A DNA stretch of 64,000 nucleotides. It comes from an uncultured Lachnospiraceae bacterium (GTDB lineage Bacteria > Bacillota > Clostridia > Lachnospirales > Lachnospiraceae). Positions 1-8,051 of this stretch are shown in pieces. Position 1 is the first letter of the stretch; each line of letters begins with the position of its first letter. The position numbers were made by a program, and so were the translations under genes. The stretch covers positions 1-64,000 of the forward strand of contig CAJKGK010000009.1 in assembly GCA_905199445.1 (NCBI GenBank). Reading direction: 5' to 3'. The notes under the pieces are model-generated. The model was given only the letters and a program-made list of their open reading frames with translations, was not told the origin of the DNA and made no database searches.

Positions 1-90
1 CTGGTAAAATATTCCTAAGATGATGACCGGTTCAATCGGTTATGTTTTTTATGTTTTCATAAAAAGCCTGACTTTGAGACCAAAAAACAT

Positions 91-135
91 AAGCCGCCTG
101 ACAACGGCTTCACCATGGATGAATAAAGTTCATCC
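91..135 (+). promoter_or_regulatory. Two small hairpins in leader of DUF3160 gene
   Basis: Two short inverted repeats lie just before the first gene: AAGCCG (91-96) with CGGCTT (105-110), and GGATGAA (117-123) with TTCATCC (129-135) around a 5-nt loop. The second ends about 15 nt before the start codon, close to the ribosome binding site GAGAGGG, so it could affect translation. No promoter is clear in the first 90 bases. A regulatory role is inference. Confidence 0.35.
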
Positions 136-150
136 AGAAAGAGAGGGAAT

Positions 151-2538
151 ATGTATTGCAGCAAATGTGGAAAACAGCTGAATGACAGCGACAAGTTTTG
201 TCCGGACTGCGGCCATCCTGTAAACCGAAAAAATGCTTCAAAAAAAATGTTGTGGATTGGAGGGATTGCTGCCGTCGTTGTTTTAGCTGCTGCCGCAGGA
301 ATTATTTTCAGGTTTACAGCCGGCAAAGCACCCAGCCCCGAGAAAAATCCGGATATGGGCACTTCACCGCAAAGTGGTCCTGCGCTGTCTTTAGAAACTT
401 CATCGGACGGCCGGGAACCTTCGGAAGATTCCACAAATTTATCGGACGCTTCCAATACACAGGATTCATCAGAAGCGCCGCCCCTTGCTCAGCCCTTAAG
501 CAGGCCAACCCTTCTTGGCCATATGGAAAACACTTCCTCCGATGGAATTGTGCCGGCCGCAGAGGCCTATACGGTTGCCCCGGATCTGAGTAATGTTTAT
601 AATCTGGAACAGTTTTATATCGAGCCCGGCAGCCCTCAGGCGCAGCTTCTTGCACAAAATATGTTTTATGTAACTTCCGGTTATGAAAAGGAATTTTACG
701 AAGTATATGAACAAAATCGGTATGAACAGATTCCCAACTTTGTGACCGTGGATTCGATGATGCATACGTATCATCTGTACTTTAGCCGGCTCATGAAGCA
801 GACCGAAAAAAATCAGCTCTCTCAGGCCCTGTCTGACCTTAGTATAGCCATGCTTAAAGAAAGCAGTGCGCAGTATGAACGCTTAAAAGGCTCTGAATGG
901 GAAAATGCCGCCCTGCGGAATATGGCCTTTTTTACCGTAGGTGCCAGCCTCCAAAATGCCCAAACAGACGTACAGACCCCAGTTTCAGACATGGTTTCTC
1001 AGGAACTGGAAAATATTATGAATGCCGGCGGCATTACTCAATCCCCTTTGACAGGTACAATGATCGATTACTCTCAGTTTACGCCACGGGGGTATTATGA
1101 GGGGGATGAGCAGCTGGAACAATATTTCCGGGCAATGATGTGGTACGGGCAGATCGGCTTTATCCAAAAACAGGAAGACCTGAACCGAAGTGCACTCCTT
1201 ATGACACTGGCCATGAAAGACGATATCCTGAAACAATGGGAAGCCATTTATACTGTAACCGCATTTTTCGCCGGTGCCAGTGATGATCTCTCCTATTATG
1301 AATACCTTCCTGCCATCGAGGCAGCCTATGGTTGTCTGCCTCAGGCCGAAGACCTTGCTGACAATCAGGCGTCCTGGGAAAAATTTCTCCAGCTGATCCA
1401 GGCTATGGACGCTCCGTCCATTAACTCCATTCCTACGATGGATGATCAGAATCCGGAAACATCGGCACTTTCGGAAAACAAAGGCTTCCGTTTTATGGGG
1501 CAGCGTTTTACAATAGACGCCGCCATTTTCCAGAAACTGATTTATGAAAGTGTTCAGCCAAACAGCCAGGGCAACACACGTCTGCTGCCGGACACACTGG
1601 ATGTTGCTGCAGCGCTGGGTTCCGATACCGCCTATGCCATTCTTGAGGCTGCAGGTCACACAGACTATAAAAATTACAGTGAAAATATGCAGGCACTAAA
1701 GTCCTATCTTGCCAATGCGCCTGAAACCGTATGGACATCCTCTTTGTATTCACGCTGGCTCTATACCCTTACACCATTGCTCACACAAAAAGGGGAAGGC
1801 TGGCCCGCCTTTATGCAGACTGCCCAGTGGTCTGCAAAAAGTCTGGAAACCTTTGCAGGAAGCTATGCCGAATTAAAACATGACACGGTTTTATACGCCA
1901 AACAGGCCATGGCAGAAATGGGCGGCGGAGAGATGCCCACATGGGATGACCGGGGATATGTGGAACCGGAAGTCGATGTGTGGATGCGTTTTGCCGATCT
2001 TGCCCAAAAAACTGCTCAGGGTCTGAAATCCTATGGTCTTTTAAGTGAAGAAGACGAAACCAACCTGAACAGGCTGGGCGAGATGGCCGGACAGTTCCTT
2101 GCAATCTCTGAAAAAGAGCTGAACAATACCCCCCTTTCAGATGAAGAATACGAACTCATCCGCAATTACGGCGGTAACCTGGAACACTTCTGGCTGGAAG
2201 CCTTTAAGGATGAAGGTGAAAATATCACCTCCGGAGATTTCCCCGCAGCCATTGTAACCGATATTGCCACAGATCCCAACGGCCGCTGTCTTGAAGTGGC
2301 CACCGGCAACCCATCGACCATATATGTGATTGTGCCAGTGGACGGACAGGTCAAAATCTGTGTAGGCGCCGTTTATACGTTTTATCAATTTGAGCAGCCC
2401 CTGGATCAGCGGCTGACGGATACCCAATGGAGAGAAATGATGGGCATATCCCTGACAGATTCCGGCACCTATAATTTTGATTCATCGATCGAGCAGCCGG
2501 AATGGACCCAGTCGTATCGATTTAATTATGAGTACTAA
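151..2538 (+). CDS. Zinc-ribbon, membrane-anchored DUF3160 protein
   Basis: A 795-residue protein of unknown function. The N-terminus is a zinc ribbon with two CxxC pairs (CSKC at 4-7, CPDC at 18-21). One transmembrane segment follows (about 34-54), then a Ser/Pro/Glu-rich linker (about 60-130). A large C-terminal region from about 150 resembles the DUF3160 family, including the stretch FVTVDSMMHTYHLYF. The layout predicts a short cytoplasmic zinc ribbon and a large extracellular domain. The start has GAGAGGG 6 nt upstream. It overlaps the next gene by 11 bases, so the two are probably translated together. A second protein of the same zinc-ribbon/membrane/linker design, but with a different outer domain, is encoded at 34372-35991. 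DUF3160 has no established biochemistry known to me. Confidence 0.8.
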   Translation: MYCSKCGKQLNDSDKFCPDCGHPVNRKNASKKMLWIGGIAAVVVLAAAAGIIFRFTAGKAPSPEKNPDMGTSPQSGPALSLETSSDGREPSEDSTNLSDASNTQDSSEAPPLAQPLSRPTLLGHMENTSSDGIVPAAEAYTVAPDLSNVYNLEQFYIEPGSPQAQLLAQNMFYVTSGYEKEFYEVYEQNRYEQIPNFVTVDSMMHTYHLYFSRLMKQTEKNQLSQALSDLSIAMLKESSAQYERLKGSEWENAALRNMAFFTVGASLQNAQTDVQTPVSDMVSQELENIMNAGGITQSPLTGTMIDYSQFTPRGYYEGDEQLEQYFRAMMWYGQIGFIQKQEDLNRSALLMTLAMKDDILKQWEAIYTVTAFFAGASDDLSYYEYLPAIEAAYGCLPQAEDLADNQASWEKFLQLIQAMDAPSINSIPTMDDQNPETSALSENKGFRFMGQRFTIDAAIFQKLIYESVQPNSQGNTRLLPDTLDVAAALGSDTAYAILEAAGHTDYKNYSENMQALKSYLANAPETVWTSSLYSRWLYTLTPLLTQKGEGWPAFMQTAQWSAKSLETFAGSYAELKHDTVLYAKQAMAEMGGGEMPTWDDRGYVEPEVDVWMRFADLAQKTAQGLKSYGLLSEEDETNLNRLGEMAGQFLAISEKELNNTPLSDEEYELIRNYGGNLEHFWLEAFKDEGENITSGDFPAAIVTDIATDPNGRCLEVATGNPSTIYVIVPVDGQVKICVGAVYTFYQFEQPLDQRLTDTQWREMMGISLTDSGTYNFDSSIEQPEWTQSYRFNYEY

Positions 2539-3115
2539 GCTTTCGGACACAAAGGGGCACCTTACCCCGAACAGGGCCATACTTCTGGCCGCCGCCGTGT
2601 TTTTAGCTATTGCAGGAAGCCTGATTTATTTCCGTTTGAGCAGCCCCCAGCTTCCCAAATGGATCCCGTGGGCACAAAAATCCATACAGCCCACGGCTGA
2701 GCCTGATGCCCCTGAGGCTATAATGCTGGCCAATCGCCGGCTCACCGTCCAAAGCGGCGGCCGCATGGCCTGGCAGTCCCCGCAGGATATCCTCGTCCAG
2801 GATTTTCTCTGGTGCGACATTAACCATGATTCTGAAAACGAACTCATTCTTCTTTGCTGGCGTATCGGCCGTTATGGCCAGGCCAGACCTTACTGGGTAA
2901 AAGAAGATGAAAAAGACTGGTCCCAGCATATTTACATATACAGCTGGGAAAACGAGGCGATCCGTCCCCTGTGGATGGCCTCAGATATTGGGATGGATGT
3001 GCAGTCTTTTACCTTTGACGAAAAGCAGCGGCTGCTGATTACAGAAACAAACGGCCGCAAAACCGCCTGGGATTGGATCAGCTGGGGACTGACACTTATT
3101 CAAACGTACAGTTAA
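2528..3115 (+). CDS. Membrane-anchored protein with FG-GAP-like motif, unknown function
   Basis: A 195-residue protein with one N-terminal hydrophobic segment (about 17-37), so a membrane anchor or uncleaved signal. The outer part contains DINHDSENELIL, which resembles the calcium-binding D-x-N-x-D loop of FG-GAP/VCBS repeats. No family is recognised with certainty. The start chosen (2528) lies inside the end of the upstream gene, giving an 11-base overlap and implying translational coupling; an upstream in-frame ATG at 2477 would overlap far more. The pair ends at a long hairpin at 3119-3176. The two proteins probably work together outside the membrane, which is inference from overlap only. 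Confidence 0.7.
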   Translation: MSTKLSDTKGHLTPNRAILLAAAVFLAIAGSLIYFRLSSPQLPKWIPWAQKSIQPTAEPDAPEAIMLANRRLTVQSGGRMAWQSPQDILVQDFLWCDINHDSENELILLCWRIGRYGQARPYWVKEDEKDWSQHIYIYSWENEAIRPLWMASDIGMDVQSFTFDEKQRLLITETNGRKTAWDWISWGLTLIQTYS

Positions 3116-3118
3116 AAA

Positions 3119-3176
3119 AGGCCCCTGTGTTGGTATGAACGCATACACTTGAGCGTTCATACCAACACAGGGGCCT
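3119..3176. terminator. Bidirectional terminator with 23-bp perfect stem
   Basis: The arms 3119-3141 and 3154-3176 are perfect inverse complements of 23 bp with a 12-nt loop. It separates a plus-strand pair ending at 3115 from the minus-strand ridA ending at 3189. Plus-strand transcripts lack a strong U tract; minus-strand transcripts run into a stretch ending TTTTTTAAC. The length and perfection are unusual for a simple terminator. Confidence 0.85.
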
Positions 3177-3188
3177 GCTCTCTTATAT

Positions 3189-3566
3189 TCAGCCTACTGC
3201 AATAGCTTCGATTTCAAATAAAGCACCTTTGGGAAGTGCGGCAACCTGTACACAGGAGCGGGCCGGCGCTTCACCTGTAAAATAATCAGCATAGATGGCA
3301 TTAATTGCAGCAAAGTCGTTGATATCTGCCAAAAATACGGTTGTCTTTACAACATTGGCCAATGTCAGACCTGCCGCTTCCACAACGGCTTTCAGATTTT
3401 CCAATGCCTGCTTTGCCTGAGCCTCAACACCTTCAGGCAGTTCTCCGGTCGCCGGAATTAACCCCAGCTGTCCGGATGTATATAAAGTTTCTCCGGCCTT
3501 CACCGCATGCACATATGGGCCCACTGCAGCCGGTGCGTTTTTTGCATTAATTGTTTCTCTTGTCAT
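3189..3566 (-). CDS. ridA: RidA family enamine/imine deaminase
   Basis: A 125-residue RidA/YjgF/UK114 protein. The family hydrolyses reactive enamines and imines such as 2-aminoacrylate to keto acids plus ammonia in the cytoplasm, usually as a trimer. Visible family features are GPYVHAVKAGETLYTSGQ near the start, and near the C-terminus EAPARSCVQVAALPKGA with the substrate-binding Arg, followed by the end EIEAIAVG. The start at 3566 has a perfect GGAGG 8 nt upstream; the longer in-frame ATG at 3626 would place the start too far out for this family. It follows ygfK by 64 bases on the same strand, so it is probably the last gene of xdh-ssnA-ygfK-ridA. The nearby ygeX product is expected to make 2-aminoacrylate, which gives this copy a plausible dedicated substrate. 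Confidence 0.93.
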   Translation of the reverse strand: MTRETINAKNAPAAVGPYVHAVKAGETLYTSGQLGLIPATGELPEGVEAQAKQALENLKAVVEAAGLTLANVVKTTVFLADINDFAAINAIYADYFTGEAPARSCVQVAALPKGALFEIEAIAVG

Positions 3567-3630
3567 TTGAATTACCTCCAATCTATTCATAGAGTTTATT
3601 TTACACCCCTTGTTCTGATTAATCAATCGT

Positions 3631-6600
3631 TTATCTGTCCTGGTTTAAAAGAAGGTAGCTGTAATCTTCATAAACAGTACGAATCAAATCCCGAAGATCC
3701 GGGTAAAGGCTGCAGTCTTTATCATAAATTCTGAAGTCCTTCACCGATGCCCCCAGTCTGACCCGCACGGTCAGCGGCTCCTCACTGACAACAACAAAGC
3801 CCTGATTTGTACTGTCCTCAAAATCTTTTTCACAGGCAAATACTGTAAATTTATCTTTATAAGGCGCACTGCTGTATGGACAGAAGCTCTTACAGTTACC
3901 GCACTCATTACACATCCAATCCACATGAACAACCTGTGCCATGGCCTTCCCCGGCACCTTAATGGACACATTTGCACGGTTTGGACATACATCGATACAG
4001 TTCTCACATACTACAGAACAGGTCAGACACCGTTGGCTTTCATGATCAGCCTCCGCTTCGCCGAGTATATGACCTTTTTTATTGTACAGCGTTGACTCGG
4101 ACACGCCGGCCTCCGCTGTAAAATCTGTAATCTGACCGATACCAGCTTTTTCCAGAATACCGTTGACTGCCTTCCGGGCATCCCGGATCGCTTCCACAAC
4201 CGTTGCAGGGCCATAAACACCGTCTCCGGCCACATAAACATTTTCAATGCTGGTCTCCATTGTAAATTCATTGATAACTGCGCGACCGCTTTCATTGACC
4301 TGAATACCGGCTGCCGTATAAAAATCAGAATCAATGCGCTCGCCTACGGCTGCCAGTACGGTGTCTGCAGGAACACGGACCATCACACCTGTAGGCTCTG
4401 GCCGGCACCGCCCGGAAGTATCCATGGCGCCCAGTTTCATCTGTTCACAAATCAGTTCTCCATTTTCCAGAGATATCGGTGCCAGAAGCTCCTTAAATTC
4501 CACGCCGTCATTTAAGGCATAGACAAGTTCTTCCTCATCTGCCGGCATATATCTTCTGGAACGGCGGTAAACAAGGTAAACATGTTCCACACCATTGGCC
4601 CGTTTAGCCGCTCTGGCGGCATCCATAGCCGAATTACCGCCGCCGATGATGACAACATTTTTTCCCAGATCAACTGTTTTTGGAGTCTTTTTCAATGCCT
4701 CCATCACTTCAAGGGCATTTTGGGCATATCCGTTTTTAAGGGTTAATGTTCCGGGCTTGCCGGCACCAACGGCCAGCACCACATGGGTATAGCCCATCGC
4801 CTTCAGCGCATCCAGTGACTTTACTTCCGTATTCAGCTGGATTTTTGCCCCCATAGCCTTCACTAAGGCAATATCATTTTCAATGGCAGCATCGCTGATT
4901 CTGAAGGAAGGAATCACATGGCGGACAATACCGCCCAGGCTGTCCTTTTTCTCGAATACCGTCACATCGATACCGGCTTTTCCAAGGAAGTAAGCAGCTG
5001 CAAGACCGGCCGGCCCGCCGCCAACAACGGCTGCTTTCATACCTGCTATTGTTTCATTGCCGGCATTATCTTTCAGTTTTGCCATCAATGCATCAAAACC
5101 TTTTTGGGCCGCTTCCAGTTTCACACCGCGAATATTCACCGCCTCATCGTAAAAGTTTCTGGTACATTTACTCATACAATTGTGGGCACAGATTGTGCCT
5201 GTCATAAAGGGCAGCGGATTTTTCTGTATAATGACCTCAAGGGCTTCCTCGTATCTGCCCTGTCCGGCCAGTTCCACATATGCGGTAATATCCTGATGAA
5301 TCGGACAGCCATCCTTACACGGTGCCACGAAACAATCAATCAGCGGCACTTCCTGCTTCATCTTTCGGGATGGCAAAGGCTTAATGGATTTGGTATGATG
5401 CGGATCCGTCACAGCGTCATCGGAAAGTTTTCTTACCTGCGCCGCATCCACACCGTCAAACTTTTTATACGGCTGTTTTAAAAGCAGTGCTCCGATCTGA
5501 TCAAAACGATTGTAGCCGCCAGGTTTTAATACGGTTGTGGCCATGGTAATCGGCCATATTCCTGCATTAAAAATACGGTCAATATTATTAAAATCTGCAC
5601 CGCCGGAATAAGAAATCCGAAGCCCGCCTTCAAATTCCTCCGACAGTTTTGCCGCCAGGGCAATAGACAGTGGATAAAGGGAGCGGCCGGACATATACAT
5701 TTCCTCGCTGGGAAGCTCATTTCTTGTCACATCCACAGGGAATGTATTGGTAATTTTCACGCCGAACTCCAATCCATGAGATCCCGCCAGTTCCAGAAGA
5801 CGGCGCATCATTGGAATGGCATCTTCATACTGCAGATCATCTTTAAAGTGAAAATCACCAAAGGCCACATAGTCATAGCCCATGGCATCCATACGCTTTC
5901 TGGCAAATTCATAGCCCAGCAGCGTTGGGTTGCATTTAATATATGTATTTAATTTTTTCTCGTTCATCAGATAAGCGGCAATCCGCTCGATTTCCTGGGG
6001 TGGACATCCGTGAAGGGTGGACAACGTGATGGATGTACAAATGTGCGGCGTAATGGCATTCACATCATCCGCAGTCACATGTGCAAACAAGTCCAAATGC
6101 TCCAGCAGCCATGCCTTGCAGGATTGGAAAATCTCAGTCTGAGAAGCATCCTTAAGACCTTCAATAAACCGGTCAACCTTTGGAGAACGAATGCCTTCCA
6201 GGTCATAGCCCACACTCATGTTAAATACAAAACCATCCATACCGCCCAGGCCAAACTCTTTGGAAATCACTTTCAGCGCAAACCAGGCTTTTACGTATTC
6301 CTCAAAAGCATCCAAAACCCTAAGCTCTGTGGACCATTCGCAGTTATAGCACTCATCATCAGCCAGAATACACGGTTTATTTACCGGTAAATCCTCTCCG
6401 TCCAGAATTTGAACGGTCTTGAGTTCAAAGAAACGGCTTCCGGCATAATACGATGCCACAATATTTTGTGCAAGCTGGGTATTGGGTCCAGCTGCCGGAC
6501 CAAACGGTGTTTCTATTTTTTCTGTAAAAATAGGAAGGGTTTTGTCAGGGTCTGCCTTAAAGGCATGATGCACGCCAAAAACAGTACCCTGTTCATTTTT

Positions 6601-6660
6601 TTCTTTTAATATCCATAACATCAGACGATCAAATGGAATTAATGTCATACGATCACTCAT
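3631..6660 (-). CDS. ygfK: YgfK-type Fe-S flavoprotein reductase subunit
   Basis: A 1009-residue protein matching YgfK, annotated in databases as putative selenate reductase subunit. The N-terminal part (about 1-430) is dihydroorotate/dihydropyrimidine dehydrogenase-like. A Cys-rich segment (443-499: CFVAPCKDGC, CAHNCMSKC) resembles the Fe-S domain of glutamate synthase small subunit. An FAD Rossmann site VVGGGPAGLAAAYF starts at about 545 and an NAD(P) site IIGGGNSAMDAA at about 671. Two ferredoxin-type Cys groups are at the C-terminus (878-892 and 917-928). It probably passes electrons between NAD(P)H and a purine or ring-opened intermediate, or serves the adjacent hydroxylase, which has no FAD domain. 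Gap to ssnA is 17 bases. GGAGG lies 11 nt before the start, rather far. Confidence 0.93.
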   Translation of the reverse strand: MSDRMTLIPFDRLMLWILKEKNEQGTVFGVHHAFKADPDKTLPIFTEKIETPFGPAAGPNTQLAQNIVASYYAGSRFFELKTVQILDGEDLPVNKPCILADDECYNCEWSTELRVLDAFEEYVKAWFALKVISKEFGLGGMDGFVFNMSVGYDLEGIRSPKVDRFIEGLKDASQTEIFQSCKAWLLEHLDLFAHVTADDVNAITPHICTSITLSTLHGCPPQEIERIAAYLMNEKKLNTYIKCNPTLLGYEFARKRMDAMGYDYVAFGDFHFKDDLQYEDAIPMMRRLLELAGSHGLEFGVKITNTFPVDVTRNELPSEEMYMSGRSLYPLSIALAAKLSEEFEGGLRISYSGGADFNNIDRIFNAGIWPITMATTVLKPGGYNRFDQIGALLLKQPYKKFDGVDAAQVRKLSDDAVTDPHHTKSIKPLPSRKMKQEVPLIDCFVAPCKDGCPIHQDITAYVELAGQGRYEEALEVIIQKNPLPFMTGTICAHNCMSKCTRNFYDEAVNIRGVKLEAAQKGFDALMAKLKDNAGNETIAGMKAAVVGGGPAGLAAAYFLGKAGIDVTVFEKKDSLGGIVRHVIPSFRISDAAIENDIALVKAMGAKIQLNTEVKSLDALKAMGYTHVVLAVGAGKPGTLTLKNGYAQNALEVMEALKKTPKTVDLGKNVVIIGGGNSAMDAARAAKRANGVEHVYLVYRRSRRYMPADEEELVYALNDGVEFKELLAPISLENGELICEQMKLGAMDTSGRCRPEPTGVMVRVPADTVLAAVGERIDSDFYTAAGIQVNESGRAVINEFTMETSIENVYVAGDGVYGPATVVEAIRDARKAVNGILEKAGIGQITDFTAEAGVSESTLYNKKGHILGEAEADHESQRCLTCSVVCENCIDVCPNRANVSIKVPGKAMAQVVHVDWMCNECGNCKSFCPYSSAPYKDKFTVFACEKDFEDSTNQGFVVVSEEPLTVRVRLGASVKDFRIYDKDCSLYPDLRDLIRTVYEDYSYLLLNQDR

Positions 6661-6677
6661 TTTGAATACAGCCTCCT

Positions 6678-8009
6678 TTATTTATTAATATCCGCCCACA
6701 ATGCGGCCGCCTGTGCTCTGCAGTCAGCCATGGCTTTTTCTTCATCAATCACAAGCAGCTCACGGTCTTTCATAAGCACCTTACCGTTACATACGGTTGT
6801 GACAACATGACGTCCTGTCATACCAAACAGGGTATGTCCATTAATATTGGAAGCATCCATCGGTGTCAGCGGATTATAGTCCAATACAATCACATCACCG
6901 GCAGCCCCTTGCTTTAAAACACCCAGTGGAGTCTTAAAGTACCGTCCTGCAATGGCCGCATTGCCCTCAAATAAAATGCCGGGGACTTCAGCCCATGCCT
7001 CATTGGGGTTACAGCTGTTATGCTTATGAAGAACATTGGCTACCTTCATCGATTCCAGCATATCGTGGGTATAGCCGTCGGTTCCAAGACCGGTCACAAT
7101 CCCTTTTCTGTATATTTCCATTGTCGGCGGGCATCCGCAGGCATTGCCCATGTTGGATTCAGGATTATGAACAACCATGGTGTCTGTAGCCTTTAATAAT
7201 TCCATTTCCTGGGGATTCACATAAATGCAGTGGGCCGTCAGCGTTTTCGGTCCAAGAATATTCATATCCATCAAACGGTTTACAATACGCTTGCCATACT
7301 TTCTAAGGGCGTCATGAAGATCTTCAATCCCCTCTGCCACATGAATATGATAGCCTACACCCTCCGGTTTATGCTGAGCACAAAAATCCAAAGTAGCATC
7401 TGAAAGGGTAAACTGAGCGTGAAGGCCAAACATTCCGGCAATCATATCGCTGTCATCTGCCAGGGCATGTTTAATAAAAGCCTCGTTTTCGTAAACCCCT
7501 TCCTTCATTTTTTCCTGTCCATCCCGATCAGACACTTCGTAACAAAGACACGAACGGACACCAAGGGCTTTGGCTGCATCCTCAATGGCAAACAGACTGT
7601 CTTTGATCCCACCATAGCTGGCATGATGATCAAATACCGTTGTCACACCGTTTTTAATGCAGTCAATATAGGTGGCAACCGCACTCATGCGGGTCTGCTC
7701 CAAATTCAGATGGCGATCCAGTGTCCACCACATGCCGTCCAGAATATCCAGAAAGCCTTTGGGATGATAGCCTTTCACCGAAAGGCCCCGGGCCATGGCA
7801 CTGTAAATATGCTCGTGTGCATTAATGAATGCCGGCATAATCACGCCGCCTCTGGCATCAATAAACTGTGCATCAGGATACTTCGCTTTAAGGGTTTCAC
7901 AGGTCCCCACTTCTTTAATCAGCCGGCCTTCAATACATACGGCGCCGTTTTCCAGATATGGATTTTCCCGATCTCTCGTAATCAGTCGCCCATTCCCTAT
8001 AATCATCAT
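6678..8009 (-). CDS. ssnA: SsnA-type metal-dependent aminohydrolase
   Basis: A 443-residue amidohydrolase of the SsnA family. Metal-site motifs are in order: NAHEHIYSAMARG near residue 63, FGLHAQFTLSD near 195, YHIHVAEG near 220, TAHCIYVN near 260 and GLGTDGYTHDM near 313. These are the usual His/His, His, His and Asp ligands of a mononuclear zinc or iron hydrolase that deaminates heterocycles. Within the purine cluster it is a natural candidate for deaminating guanine/xanthine-like rings or a ring-opened product; the substrate is not established. It lies between xdh (42-base gap) and ygfK (17-base gap). Two adjacent ATGs are possible; GAGAGG is 4 or 7 nt upstream. Confidence 0.93.
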   Translation of the reverse strand: MMIIGNGRLITRDRENPYLENGAVCIEGRLIKEVGTCETLKAKYPDAQFIDARGGVIMPAFINAHEHIYSAMARGLSVKGYHPKGFLDILDGMWWTLDRHLNLEQTRMSAVATYIDCIKNGVTTVFDHHASYGGIKDSLFAIEDAAKALGVRSCLCYEVSDRDGQEKMKEGVYENEAFIKHALADDSDMIAGMFGLHAQFTLSDATLDFCAQHKPEGVGYHIHVAEGIEDLHDALRKYGKRIVNRLMDMNILGPKTLTAHCIYVNPQEMELLKATDTMVVHNPESNMGNACGCPPTMEIYRKGIVTGLGTDGYTHDMLESMKVANVLHKHNSCNPNEAWAEVPGILFEGNAAIAGRYFKTPLGVLKQGAAGDVIVLDYNPLTPMDASNINGHTLFGMTGRHVVTTVCNGKVLMKDRELLVIDEEKAMADCRAQAAALWADINK

Positions 8010-8051
8010 ATTGCCTCTCTCCTCTTTTTTGACTAATTTTTATTTTATGAT

